NCBI RefSeq assembly: GCF_000497445.1
Contig: NZ_CM002285.1
Location: 6,003,211-6,040,529, forward strand
Origin: Streptomyces roseochromogenus subsp. oscitans DS 12.976
GTDB taxonomy: Bacteria > Actinomycetota > Actinomycetes > Streptomycetales > Streptomycetaceae
Reading direction: 5' to 3'
DNA length: 37,319 bases
Within the stretch, counting starts at the first letter, position 1. Every line of letters begins with the position of its first letter. This document shows, piece by piece, positions 8,516 through 16,076 of this stretch. Below the pieces are notes generated by a model, which searched no databases, was not told the origin of the DNA, and saw only the letters and a program-made list of their open reading frames with translations. The position numbers and the translations under genes were made by a program.

Positions 8516-8548
8516 TACGATGGTGCCAACACCGGTTGAACCCGGTGT
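8516..8548 (+). promoter_or_regulatory. Candidate ssrA promoter -10 and leader hairpin
   Basis: TACGAT (8516-8521) is a reasonable -10. A perfect 7-bp inverted repeat ACACCGG-TTGAAC-CCGGTGT spans 8529-8548, between it and the mature tmRNA 5' end, and could be a leader hairpin or an operator. The -35 is not convincing. Confidence 0.35.
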
Positions 8549-8568
8549 GTGCATTGAAAACACAACAT

Positions 8569-8934
8569 GGGGATGATCGGTTTCGACAGCGGCTGTCGAA
8601 GCAGGGGAAGCGTGTCGAGGAAGCGGCAATGATCTCGTAAACCATATGTCGCAAAAAATAATCGCCAACACCAAGCGCGATTCCTTCGCCCTCGCTGCCT
8701 AAGTAGCGACTTGCGAAGTGTCAGCCCGGGGCTGTTCCCGACCCGGATCCTGGCATCAGCTAGGGAACTAAACCTTGATCCCGGTCACGGGGTGAAGAGG
8801 GAAACCAAACAGTGACTGAGCCCGTCGGCGACTTGTTCGCGTGATCGCCGGGGCCGAGAAAAGCGCAGCGAACTGCACACGGAGAAGCCCTGATTCCGCA
8901 CCGTTGGACGCGGGTTCGATTCCCGCCATCTCCA
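8569..8934 (+). ncRNA. ssrA: Transfer-messenger RNA (tmRNA)
   Basis: It rescues stalled ribosomes, adding a degradation tag. The 5' end GGGGATG (8569-8575) pairs with CATCTCC (8927-8933) to form the acceptor stem with the G3-U alanine identity pair. The TTTCGACAG D-loop region and the T-arm GCGGGTTCGATTCCCGC are intact. CCA is not encoded (discriminator A at 8934, then CGA), so it must be added after processing. The tag frame starts with the resume codon GCC at 8664 and reads ANTKRDSFALAA, ending at TAA (8700-8702). It sits just after smpB. Confidence 0.97.
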
Positions 8935-8965
8935 CGAGCCCCTTCGGGGGCACCCCATGTGGGCC

Positions 8966-8996
8966 AAGGCCCCGCCGCTTCTAGCGGCGGGGCCTT
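8966..8996 (+). terminator. Terminator of ssrA
   Basis: A perfect 13-bp stem, AAGGCCCCGCCGC (8966-8978) and GCGGCGGGGCCTT (8984-8996), loop TTCTA, starts 32 bases after the mature tmRNA. Confidence 0.85.
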
Positions 8997-9010
8997 CGTC
9001 GTGCGATGGC

Positions 9011-9267
9011 TCAGCGGTTGACGTCGAACACCGGCACGCCCAGCCCGCCGTAGGCGTCCGGCTCCACCGTTGCGACCAGGGCTCCCAGGGGCACAGCCGG
9101 GTTCGGGCGGAGCGCTCCCGCTCGGCCTCCAGCAGGCACGGCATCGGCACCCACAGCCGCAGGTCGCCCGTGGTGGCAGCGGTGTGGACGAGGCCGGAGA
9201 CCTGCTTGTTCCCGCCGAACGCGACGAGCGTGGGGGTGTCGAGGAAGAAATCGTCGACGAGGCTCAC
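9011..9267 (-). pseudogene. Remnant of a PIN-domain (VapC-type toxin) gene
   Basis: Starting from a GTG at 9267 the frame reads SLVDDFFLDTPTLVAFGG and then LRLWVPMPCLLEAERER, which looks like the first strand, catalytic Asp and second helix of PIN-domain proteins. The reading then fails. A second frame, reaching the TGA at 9011-9013, gives GALVATVEPDAYGGLGVPVFDV, resembling the C-terminus of Streptomyces PIN proteins. The two halves are in different frames and the middle (the second and third acidic motifs, perhaps 50 residues) is missing, so this looks like an internal deletion plus frameshift. The start overlaps the stop of the upstream partner (GTGA), as in toxin/antitoxin operons. Nuclease activity is most unlikely. 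Confidence 0.55.
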
Positions 9268-9444
9268 CGGCCGATCCCAGCCTCCTGCAGGGCCGCACGA
9301 TGGGCGGCGCATCTCAGCCGACTCCTCGTCGGTGACCTCGTGCCCGAACAGCTCGGCCAGCACCGCACGGACCCGCTCGCCCCGCTCGTGGATCTGCTCG
9401 GGGGTGAGGGTCTGTGCGGCTACTGACGCCGCCAGTTGTGCCAC
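9264..9444 (-). pseudogene. Remnant of the antitoxin-like partner gene
   Basis: From a GTG at 9444 the frame reads AQLAASVAAQTLTPEQIHERG and continues to GHEVTDEESAEMRR. A one-base shift near 9302-9312 (the CGCCGCCC run) then restores RAALQEAGIGR and a TGA that overlaps the GTG of the PIN remnant. A small helical protein just before a PIN gene, with overlapping stop/start, is the usual antitoxin-toxin order. If the C run is a sequencing error the gene could be intact. An in-frame ATG further upstream (9519) is an alternative start. The family cannot be named. Confidence 0.45.
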
Positions 9445-9705
9445 GCTTCTCAGACTCCAACCGTCCCACCAGGACGCGGTCGTCGGCGCCCAGAGTCCGA
9501 GGGAATTGGTGAAGATCATTTCCGCCTGGCCGACCGCTCGGGAAGCGGCGGCTCGACCTGGAAGATCCACTGGTACGGCGCGGCAGTGGCAGGTCAAGGC
9601 CCGGTCAATCCGTCGGGCGGCCGTTCCGTCGTGGGAAACGGCGTGGAAGACTGCCCCGGTTGCTGAAGTGAACAGCGTGACGTGTCCGACGGGGAGTGGC
9701 TGCGC
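9445..9705. other. Non-coding stretch between the broken pair and the next gene
   Basis: About 260 bases with no convincing gene on either strand. Short open frames here show no ribosome site and no recognisable motif. No copy of the tmRNA 3' end was seen, so there is no visible attachment-site duplication. Confidence 0.5.
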
Positions 9706-10596
9706 GTGAGCAAGCGGCAGATACGGAAGATGCTGGATCTGATCGCGATGGGCGAGCCCGTTGAGCTCACCATCGCATGGGCCTCGGTGAAGAAGGCGGC
9801 GCGGCTCGCCTTCATCGCCCAGCAGTTCGGTTACGAGTACGCGGACGCCCGGTACACCGGCTCGCGCAACAACGTGCTCAAGCTCCTCGTCGTGCCCGAT
9901 CCCAGCCCGCAGGCCCGCAATCGGGCCGCGCAGAACTGGGCCCAGTACCCGAACGCCGCCGACGGGGAATCGCTGCCACCCGTCGTGCCCGACGCGTTCG
10001 AACTCCTCAAGGCCCGCATCCAGTTCGACCTGACCGGCAAGAGCGCCGAGAAGCGCATGCTGCTCGCGGCCGGCGGACTCACCATCGGTCTCGTCCTCTT
10101 CGTGGTGCGCAGGGGCGGAGGCGTCGGCGCCATGTTCGTGGCCGGCGTCGTGTGGGTGATCCTCATGGCGGTCTTCGGCATCGGCTTCGCCGTGACTCGC
10201 GGACGCAACGCCAAGTTCGCGACCCGCCTCCAGGCCGCCGGATTCGCACCGGTCACGGATGAGACCGGGCGGGTGCGGTATCTGCCGCCGGGGGCTCAGG
10301 TGCCGGGGGCCGGGGCCGGCGCGCAGGCGGGGCCGTATGGCGGGGCGTACGGCGGCGGGCCGTACGGCCAGCAGGGTTCCTACGGCCAGGGCCCCTACGG
10401 TCAGCAGACTCCGGCTTCGGGTCCATACGCTCCCCAGGGATACCCCCAGCCCCAGGCCCCCCAAGGCCACCCTCAGCCTCAGCAGTACGGCCAGACCCAG
10501 CCCTACCCGCAGCCCCAGCAGGCTCCCGGCCCGTACGCGCCTCAGCAGCCGTACCCGCAGCAGCCGCAGCCTCCGTACGGCTACGAGCCTCGCTGA
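9706..10596 (+). CDS. Two-TM protein with Pro/Gln/Tyr-rich C-terminal tail, unknown function
   Basis: The N-terminal 115 residues (SKRQIRKMLDLIAMGEPVELTIAWASVKKAARLAFIAQQFGYEYAD...) form a soluble, conserved-looking region. Two TM segments follow at about 119-136 and 142-166 (LLAAGGLTIGLVLFVV and AMFVAGVVWVILMAVFGIGF). The last 90 residues are a disordered tail of PYGQQ, YPQPQ and PYAPQ repeats, like tails that localise or cluster actinobacterial membrane proteins. I chose the GTG at 9706 because GGGGAG lies nine bases before it; a GTG at 9682 lacks one. The gene ends inside the convergent MFS gene (16-bp overlap at 10581-10596). I do not recognise a characterised family. Confidence 0.85.
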   Translation: MSKRQIRKMLDLIAMGEPVELTIAWASVKKAARLAFIAQQFGYEYADARYTGSRNNVLKLLVVPDPSPQARNRAAQNWAQYPNAADGESLPPVVPDAFELLKARIQFDLTGKSAEKRMLLAAGGLTIGLVLFVVRRGGGVGAMFVAGVVWVILMAVFGIGFAVTRGRNAKFATRLQAAGFAPVTDETGRVRYLPPGAQVPGAGAGAQAGPYGGAYGGGPYGQQGSYGQGPYGQQTPASGPYAPQGYPQPQAPQGHPQPQQYGQTQPYPQPQQAPGPYAPQQPYPQQPQPPYGYEPR

Positions 10597-11798
10597 CCCG
10601 AGGGCCGCAGTACGGCCGCCGTGCCGATGGCCAGTGCCGTACCGGCTGCCGCGACCGGTACGGCGAAGCCCGATCCCGGTGAGGTGTGCTCGGCCGCCCA
10701 GCCGCCGATCGCCGAGCCGCAGGCGATGCCGGTCAGCAGCCCGGTGACGGCGAGGCTCATGCCCTCGTTGAGGCATCCCTCGGGGGTACGGCGCTGCACG
10801 AGCGTCATCGCGGTCACCATGGTCGGCGCGGTCGCCATGCCCGCGACCAGCAGGGCGGCGGCCGGCGCGATCAGGGACCCGGTGCCGCGGGCGGCGAGCA
10901 GCGGCAGGGTCATCAGTGCCGTCATCGCGGCCAGGCACCACGGATGGCGTCGTTCGGGCGATCCGGCCGGCCGGAGTGTGCCGTACAGCAGGCCCGCCGC
11001 GCACGAGCCCGCCGCCTGCAGGGCGAGGACCACGCCGGCCGCCGACCGGTGCCCGTGTGCGTCGGCGTACGCGATCGTGACGACCTCCATGGACCCGAAG
11101 ACGGCACCGGTGGCGACGAACCCGGCGAGCAGCGCGGGGAACCCGGCCGCCCGCAACGGCCCCTTCCCCCGGGCCCGCCGCTGGACGGGCGGCTCGGTCG
11201 ACCGCTGTCCGGCGAACAGCAGCATGCCCGCGAGCAGCAGCACCGCACCGACGAGCGTGCCGGCCTCCGGGAAGAACGCGCCGGTCAGGAAGGAAGCGAG
11301 CACCGGGCCGAGCATGAAGCACAGTTCGTCGGCGGCCTGCTCGAAGGAGTTCGCGGTGTGCAGCGCCGCGGGGTCCTCCCGCAGCAGATGGGCCCAGCGG
11401 GCGCGGGACAGGCCACCGATGTTGGGGGTGGTGGCGGTGAGGGCGTAGGCGGCGAACAGGGTCCAGTCGGGGGCGCCGTAGCGCACGCACAGCAGCAGCG
11501 CGAGGCTGCCGAGCACGGAGGCGAGCGTGGCCGGTACGGCTATGCGGGCCTGCCCGTGCCGGTCCACGAGCCGCGCGACCCAGGGCCCGGCCAGCGCGGT
11601 CGCCGCGAGACCGGTGGCGGTGACGGCACCGGCCAGGGCGTACGAGCCCCGGGACCCGGCGATCATCACGACCGCGCTGACGCTGAACATGCCCATGGGA
11701 AGACGGGCGAGCAGGTTGCCGGCGGTGAAGGCACGGGTGCCGGGTAGGTCGAAGAGGCGGCGGTAGCCGGGAGTTGTCGCTGATGTGTGCGCGGGCAT
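10581..11798 (-). CDS. Major facilitator superfamily transporter, probable exporter
   Basis: 405 aa with about twelve hydrophobic segments in two halves and the MFS motif between TM2 and TM3 (GPWVARLVDRHGQARI). The central loop is short and basic (QRRARGKG). The sequence resembles the drug/sugar-efflux-type MFS of Streptomyces; the substrate cannot be told. Divergent from a LysR-type regulator gene across 84 bp, the usual arrangement in which the regulator controls the transporter. Its 3' end overlaps the end of the upstream convergent gene by 16 bp. Confidence 0.88.
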   Translation of the reverse strand: MPAHTSATTPGYRRLFDLPGTRAFTAGNLLARLPMGMFSVSAVVMIAGSRGSYALAGAVTATGLAATALAGPWVARLVDRHGQARIAVPATLASVLGSLALLLCVRYGAPDWTLFAAYALTATTPNIGGLSRARWAHLLREDPAALHTANSFEQAADELCFMLGPVLASFLTGAFFPEAGTLVGAVLLLAGMLLFAGQRSTEPPVQRRARGKGPLRAAGFPALLAGFVATGAVFGSMEVVTIAYADAHGHRSAAGVVLALQAAGSCAAGLLYGTLRPAGSPERRHPWCLAAMTALMTLPLLAARGTGSLIAPAAALLVAGMATAPTMVTAMTLVQRRTPEGCLNEGMSLAVTGLLTGIACGSAIGGWAAEHTSPGSGFAVPVAAAGTALAIGTAAVLRPSGQRGS

Positions 11799-11850
11799 GT
11801 CCCCACCCTCGCCCGGAGTGGATCACCGGGTCCAACACCTTCTCCCTGCC

Positions 11851-11878
11851 AATTCACGCACCCGCGTTGTAAATTCAC
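11851..11878. promoter_or_regulatory. Divergent MFS/LysR control region with AATTCAC direct repeat
   Basis: AATTCAC occurs at 11851-11857 and 11872-11878, two helical turns apart. TAAATT at 11870-11875, seven bases before the LysR ATG, fits a leaderless -10. LysR regulators usually bind such short divergent regions; binding here is an inference. Confidence 0.4.
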
Positions 11879-11882
11879 CGCC

Positions 11883-12854
11883 ATGCCCGCCCCCTCCGCC
11901 ATAGACCCCCGGCTCCTGCGCGCCTTTCTCGCCGTCGCCGAGGAACTCCACTTCACCCGCGCCGCAGCCCGCCTGTACGTCGCCCAGCAGGCGCTCAGCC
12001 GGGACGTGCGGCGGCTGGAACGGGAGCTGGGCGCCGAGCTGTTCGTCCGTACGACCCGGCAGGTGACGCTGACGGCGGACGGCGAACGCCTGCTGCCGCT
12101 CGCGCGCCGCGTGCTCACCGCCCAGGACGAACTGCTCGCCTCCTTCGGCCAGGCCCGCCCCCTGCTCGTGGACCTCAACTCCCCGGGCCTGGTCACCGGC
12201 CACCGTGTCCTGCACCGGGCCCGCGAACTCGCCCCCGACTGCGAGCTGATGGCCCGCTACGAGAGCGGCCTGACCGGAGCCGCCGCAGAGCTGCTGGCCG
12301 GCCGGCTGGACGCCTCCTTCGGCCGTTTCGCCGGCCTGGACCCGGCGGTGCGGTCGGGGCTGGAGCAGCAACCGGTGCGCTACGAGCCCATGGCCGTCGT
12401 ACTTCCTGAAGACCATCCGCTGGCCGCCCGCCCGGAGGTGCCGCTGGCCGCGTTGGCCGGTGAGACCGTGTACGGCGGCGCCGGGAACCCGCGTACCCGG
12501 GAGTGGACCGATCTGGCCTGCCGGCTCTTCGAGGGGCGCGGCATCCGGCTCGCCCCGCCCCTTCCGCTCGCCGTCGGCGACGAGGAGTTCGAGCGGATCA
12601 TGGCCAAGAACCGTCATCCGGTGCTGGCCGTGGTGGACTTTCCGGCCCTGCCCCGCACGGTCCGCCGGCCCCTCGTCGAGCCCGTCCCGCTGTCACCGGT
12701 CTCCCTGGTGTGGCGGAGGGGCCTGGTCCATCCCGGTCTGGACGCGCTGCGCCGGGCGGCGGGAGAGGTCGCGGAGGCGGAGGGCTGGCTGCGGCGGCCG
12801 GGCGGGAGCTGGACCCCTGAGGCGGACGAGACGACGATGACGGTCCGGCCCTGA
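11883..12854 (+). CDS. LysR-family transcriptional regulator
   Basis: 323 aa. The N-terminal winged helix (about residues 8-66) is textbook: RLLRAFLAVAEELHFTRAAARLYVAQQALSRDVRRLERELGAELFVR. The remainder is a periplasmic-binding-like effector domain. I chose the ATG at 11883: the HTH begins nine residues in, and there is no ribosome site, but a TANNNT box seven bases before fits a leaderless message. An in-frame start further upstream would add about 30 unrelated residues. Divergent from the MFS gene, which is its probable target. The effector is unknown. Confidence 0.92.
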   Translation: MPAPSAIDPRLLRAFLAVAEELHFTRAAARLYVAQQALSRDVRRLERELGAELFVRTTRQVTLTADGERLLPLARRVLTAQDELLASFGQARPLLVDLNSPGLVTGHRVLHRARELAPDCELMARYESGLTGAAAELLAGRLDASFGRFAGLDPAVRSGLEQQPVRYEPMAVVLPEDHPLAARPEVPLAALAGETVYGGAGNPRTREWTDLACRLFEGRGIRLAPPLPLAVGDEEFERIMAKNRHPVLAVVDFPALPRTVRRPLVEPVPLSPVSLVWRRGLVHPGLDALRRAAGEVAEAEGWLRRPGGSWTPEADETTMTVRP

Positions 12855-12864
12855 CGCGCTCACG

Positions 12865-12907
12865 GCACGGGGCCGCCCGGGGTGTGGTCACCCGGGCGGC
12901 CCCGTGC
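12865..12907. terminator. Strong bidirectional terminator
   Basis: A perfect 17-bp stem (12865-12881 with 12891-12907, GCACGGGGCCGCCCGGG and its complement, 9-base loop) between the convergent LysR and binding-protein genes. Confidence 0.9.
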
Positions 12908-12923
12908 GGGCGTGTGTCGCGGA

Positions 12924-14009
12924 TCAGCCCGCCGAACCCGCCGGTGCCGTCTTGGTGGTGAAGCCCTCCTTCTTGTTGGCCGCGAGGGCGAAGTCATTGG
13001 TGAACGTGGTGCCGAGGTCGACCTTCGAGGTGGCGTGGCCGACCAGTTCCTCCGTGGCGAGGACGTTCTTCGGGCCGCCCGCCGGCATGATGCCGTCCGG
13101 GAGGAACTGCCCCTTGTCCTGGGTCAGGGCCGCGATGTAGTCGGCCTTGGTCACGAGCTGGTTCTGCACGAACGACTGCGGCAGCTTGTCGGCGATGTCG
13201 GCCGCGCTGTGCGTGTTGATCCAGTGCATGGTGGCCACGAGCGCGTCGACGACCTTCTGGGCGGCGTCCTTGTGCGAGTCGACCCAGTCGGTCCGGGCGA
13301 TGACACCCGCGGCGGGCCAGGCACCGCCCGTCGCCGCCGTGGCTCCCTGGGTGGTGGCCGCATCGACCGCGGAGTAGCCGATGCCCTTCTTCTGGATCGC
13401 GGCGACCGTCGGCTGTGTCGTCATCACGCAGGCGACCTTGCCGTTCTGCAGCGCGGCGATGGCGGTGGAGCCCGCGCCGACTCCGATCCGGTGGAAGTCG
13501 CCGGTCTTGACGCCCTTCTTGGCCGCCAGGAACTGGGTGAGGGTGTCGGTGCCGGAGCCCAGGTCGGTCACACCGAGTGTCTTGCCCTTGAAGTCGGCGG
13601 CCGAGTGCACGCCGCTCTTCGTGGCGCACATCTCCCGCTCGCCCGGTGCGCCGGACAGCTGGACGATGTCCTCGACCGCCTTGCCCTTCACCTGGAAGTC
13701 GATGGTGTGGTTGTACCAGGCGCCCGCCATGTCCACCTGCCCCGAGGCCATGGCGTCCTCGGCACCGGTCCCGCCGTCCTGCTCGGTGCTCAGCGTCACG
13801 TCGACGCCGTACTTCTTGTAGAAGCCGAGGCTCTGGGCGAGCTGGAACGGCAGGTAGATCTGCTTGTCGATGCCGCCGACCATGAGCCTGACGGTCGGGG
13901 TGCCGCCGGAGCCGCCCGAACCGGAGCTGCCCGAGCTGCTGGAACACGCGGTGACCGCGCCGAGGGACAGGACGGTGACGAGCGATGCGGTGAGGGCTCT
14001 TCTGTACAT
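12924..14009 (-). CDS. NMT1/SsuA-type ABC transporter substrate-binding lipoprotein
   Basis: An extracytoplasmic solute-binding lipoprotein, 361 aa. The signal peptide ends in the lipobox VTAC (Cys22), followed by a Ser/Gly linker. The fold is that of nitrate/sulfonate/thiamine-precursor binding proteins: VGGIDKQIYLPFQLAQSLGFYKKYG, then GAEDAMASGQVDMAGAW, then FKGKTLGVTDLGSGTDT. I chose the ATG at 14009, with GGAAAG before it, rather than an upstream in-frame start, because it opens the lipoprotein signal. It is the third gene after the ATPase and permease genes. The substrate is not deducible from sequence; the divergent CitA-type sensor hints at a carboxylate. Confidence 0.92.
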   Translation of the reverse strand: MYRRALTASLVTVLSLGAVTACSSSSGSSGSGGSGGTPTVRLMVGGIDKQIYLPFQLAQSLGFYKKYGVDVTLSTEQDGGTGAEDAMASGQVDMAGAWYNHTIDFQVKGKAVEDIVQLSGAPGEREMCATKSGVHSAADFKGKTLGVTDLGSGTDTLTQFLAAKKGVKTGDFHRIGVGAGSTAIAALQNGKVACVMTTQPTVAAIQKKGIGYSAVDAATTQGATAATGGAWPAAGVIARTDWVDSHKDAAQKVVDALVATMHWINTHSAADIADKLPQSFVQNQLVTKADYIAALTQDKGQFLPDGIMPAGGPKNVLATEELVGHATSKVDLGTTFTNDFALAANKKEGFTTKTAPAGSAG

Positions 14010-14026
14010 GGCGGCTCTTTCCTTTC

Positions 14027-14056
14027 GGACATGCGGGGACATGCGGGGACATGCGG
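14027..14056. repeat. Three tandem 10-bp repeats in the permease/binding-protein gap
   Basis: GGACATGCGG occurs three times without interruption (14027, 14037, 14047), with a partial fourth (GGATG) after. The period is about one helical turn. They lie 18-47 bases upstream of the binding-protein start. Confidence 0.85.
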
Positions 14057-14094
14057 GGATGTTCAACGCGGAGGATGTGAAGGGGAGTTGGGGT

Positions 14095-14982
14095 TCAGAG
14101 GGAGTTGGCCTCGGAGGGAGCCGGCGGACGCCAGGCCAGCAGCCGGTGTTCGAGCTTGCCGATCAGCCACTCCGCGCCCAGCACGATGACCGCGATGACG
14201 AGCATCGTCGCGAACACGCCGTTGGGGTCGAAGTTGTTCTGCGCGGTCTTGATGACCAGACCCAGTCCGCTCTGCGCGCCGAGCACCTCGCCGACCAGCG
14301 CGCCGACGATGGCGAAGCCGAACGCGCTGTGCAGGCTGGCGATGATCCAGGTGAGCGCGGAGGGCACGATGACGTGCCGGATGATCTGCAGCTGGGAGGC
14401 GCCGAGCACCCGGGCGTTGGCCAGGATGTTGCGGTCGACCTCGCGGACGCCCTGGAAGGCGTTGAAGAAGACGATGAAGAACACCAGAACGGCGGCGAGC
14501 AGGATCTTCGGGGTCACGCCGATGCCGAAGGCGACGATGAAGATCGAGCCGAGGACGATCCGCGGGATCGCGTTCACCATCTTGATGTAGGGCCCGAGGA
14601 CGTCGGACAGATAGCGGCTCTGGCCCAGTGCCACGCCGAAGACGACTCCGGCGACGGAACCGGCGGCGAAGCCGATGAGCGCTTCCTGGATGGTGGTCCA
14701 GATATTCGCGTAGAAGGAGCCGAACTCGGTGCCGTTCTGGAAGAGATCGATCAGCCGCTTGAAGATTCCGGACGGCTGGCCGAAGAAGAACGGGTCGACG
14801 ATGCCCCAGGAGGTGAAGGCCTGCCAGCCGCCAAGGACGAAGGCCGCGATGCCGATGCGGCCCGCCCACACCCGCGCGACGCGCCGCCGGGCGGCCCGCT
14901 TGGCGGCGGCGGCCGCCGAGGTCTGCCCGCCGCCTGTGACCGGCGCGGTGGATGCGGGGGACGCGGGGGATGCCGTACTCAT
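14095..14982 (-). CDS. ABC transporter permease, SsuC/TauC type
   Basis: The membrane subunit of the importer, 295 aa, with six TM segments after an Ala/Ser/Pro- and Arg-rich cytoplasmic N-terminus. The coupling (EAA-like) loop NARVLGASQLQIIRHVIVPSAL is present near residues 200-220. The ATG at 14982 overlaps the TGA of the ATPase gene (ATGA), so translation is coupled. The 85-bp gap to the binding-protein gene carries the tandem repeats. Confidence 0.93.
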   Translation of the reverse strand: MSTASPASPASTAPVTGGGQTSAAAAAKRAARRRVARVWAGRIGIAAFVLGGWQAFTSWGIVDPFFFGQPSGIFKRLIDLFQNGTEFGSFYANIWTTIQEALIGFAAGSVAGVVFGVALGQSRYLSDVLGPYIKMVNAIPRIVLGSIFIVAFGIGVTPKILLAAVLVFFIVFFNAFQGVREVDRNILANARVLGASQLQIIRHVIVPSALTWIIASLHSAFGFAIVGALVGEVLGAQSGLGLVIKTAQNNFDPNGVFATMLVIAVIVLGAEWLIGKLEHRLLAWRPPAPSEANSL

Positions 14983-15839
14983 GCCGTGCCTCCTGCGGTG
15001 CGTGCGTACGCGCGCTCGACCTCTTCGCGCAGCGTTTCCCAGATCTGGTGCTGGAGTTCGATGAAGCGGGGCTGGAAGCGGATCTCCTGCACGGAGCCGC
15101 GCGGGCGCGGCAGGTCGATGTCGAAGACCGCCTTGACCGACCCGGGGCTGGACGTCATCACGACGACCCGGTCGGCGAGCGCCACGGCCTCGTCGAGGTC
15201 GTGGGTGATGAAGATGACGGACGGACGGATCTGCTCCCACAGGCCCAGCAGTTCGGTCGACATGATCGCCTTGGTCTGCACGTCCAGGGCGCCGAACGGC
15301 TCGTCCATGATCAGGATCTTGGGTTCGTTGATCAGCGCCGCGGCCATCGCCACGCGCTTGCGCATACCGCCGGAGAGCTGGTGCGGGTAGCGGTCCTCGA
15401 ACCCGGTGAGGCCGACGCGGCGCAGCCAGTCCCGCGCCGAGGCCTGGGCCTGCTGCTTGGGCACGCCACGGAAGACCGGCCCCATCAGCACATTGCCGAG
15501 GACGGTCTTCCAGGGCAGCAGGGCGTCCGCCTGGAACATGAAGCTGACGCCGTCGGTGATGCCGTCCACCTCGCGGCCGCCGACCTTGACCGAGCCCTCG
15601 CTGGGCCGGTCGAGCCCGGACACCATGCCGAGCGTGGTCGACTTGCCGCAGCCGGTGGGGCCGACCACCGCGCAGAACTGGCCCGGCTCCACGGCGAACG
15701 ACACGCCGTGCAGCGCCGTGAACACCTCACCGGCAGGGGTCAGGAATCGCTTGGTGAGCCCGGATATCTCGATGCGCGCGTCCTCGCGGTCGGCTGCGCC
15801 GGCGATGGGGCTCGTCGCGACATCGTTTCGCGAAGCCAT
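14979..15839 (-). CDS. ABC transporter ATPase, SsuB/TauB type
   Basis: 286 aa. Walker A GPTGCGKST, Q-loop in FMFQADALLPWKTVLGNV, signature LSGGMRKR, Walker B ILIMDEPFGALD and H-loop ITHDLDEA are all present. This subfamily drives nitrate, taurine, alkanesulfonate and pyrimidine-precursor importers. An AAAGGAGA site lies before the ATG at 15839. First gene of the three-gene importer operon, divergent from the two-component system. Confidence 0.94.
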   Translation of the reverse strand: MASRNDVATSPIAGAADREDARIEISGLTKRFLTPAGEVFTALHGVSFAVEPGQFCAVVGPTGCGKSTTLGMVSGLDRPSEGSVKVGGREVDGITDGVSFMFQADALLPWKTVLGNVLMGPVFRGVPKQQAQASARDWLRRVGLTGFEDRYPHQLSGGMRKRVAMAAALINEPKILIMDEPFGALDVQTKAIMSTELLGLWEQIRPSVIFITHDLDEAVALADRVVVMTSSPGSVKAVFDIDLPRPRGSVQEIRFQPRFIELQHQIWETLREEVERAYARTAGGTA

Positions 15840-15950
15840 GGGGGGCCGTCTCCTTTCGCCCTCGGAGGTCGAGGTGAAGGCAGACGCTAGAAGCCACCGG
15901 TTGTTACGTCGCTGTTTCCCAGGTATCCCGCGATAGCCGCGTAAACCCGG

Positions 15951-15968
15951 GTTCTGCTCGTTCTGCTC
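15951..15968. promoter_or_regulatory. Tandem 9-bp repeat in the divergent importer/two-component region
   Basis: GTTCTGCTC appears twice back to back (15951-15959, 15960-15968) in the 237-bp region between the ATPase gene (-) and the sensor kinase gene (+). A response-regulator dimer could read such a repeat. No binding data are implied. Confidence 0.45.
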
Positions 15969-16076
15969 AGCGAAACGGGGCTGGGCAGAAAATCGGCCAT
16001 CAGGCACAATCACGCCACCACGGGTCCGGCGCAGGGCCGGCCCGGCACCACTCAGAACAGGGGCGAAGAGGCACCT

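Noticed and set aside
9436..9666. Plus-strand open frame ending GVEDCPGC
   Set aside because: No ribosome site or family resemblance; overlaps the antitoxin remnant on the other strand.
8900..9705. Duplicated attachment site of an integrated element at the ssrA 3' end
   Set aside because: I searched for a second copy of the T-arm/acceptor text (GGTTCGATTCCCGCC) and found none in the window; no integrase gene is present.
8785..11838. 1017-codon minus-strand frame running through ssrA, the TM protein and part of the MFS gene
   Set aside because: It crosses tmRNA and two real genes; only the short part near 9264-9519 looks like genuine (remnant) coding sequence.
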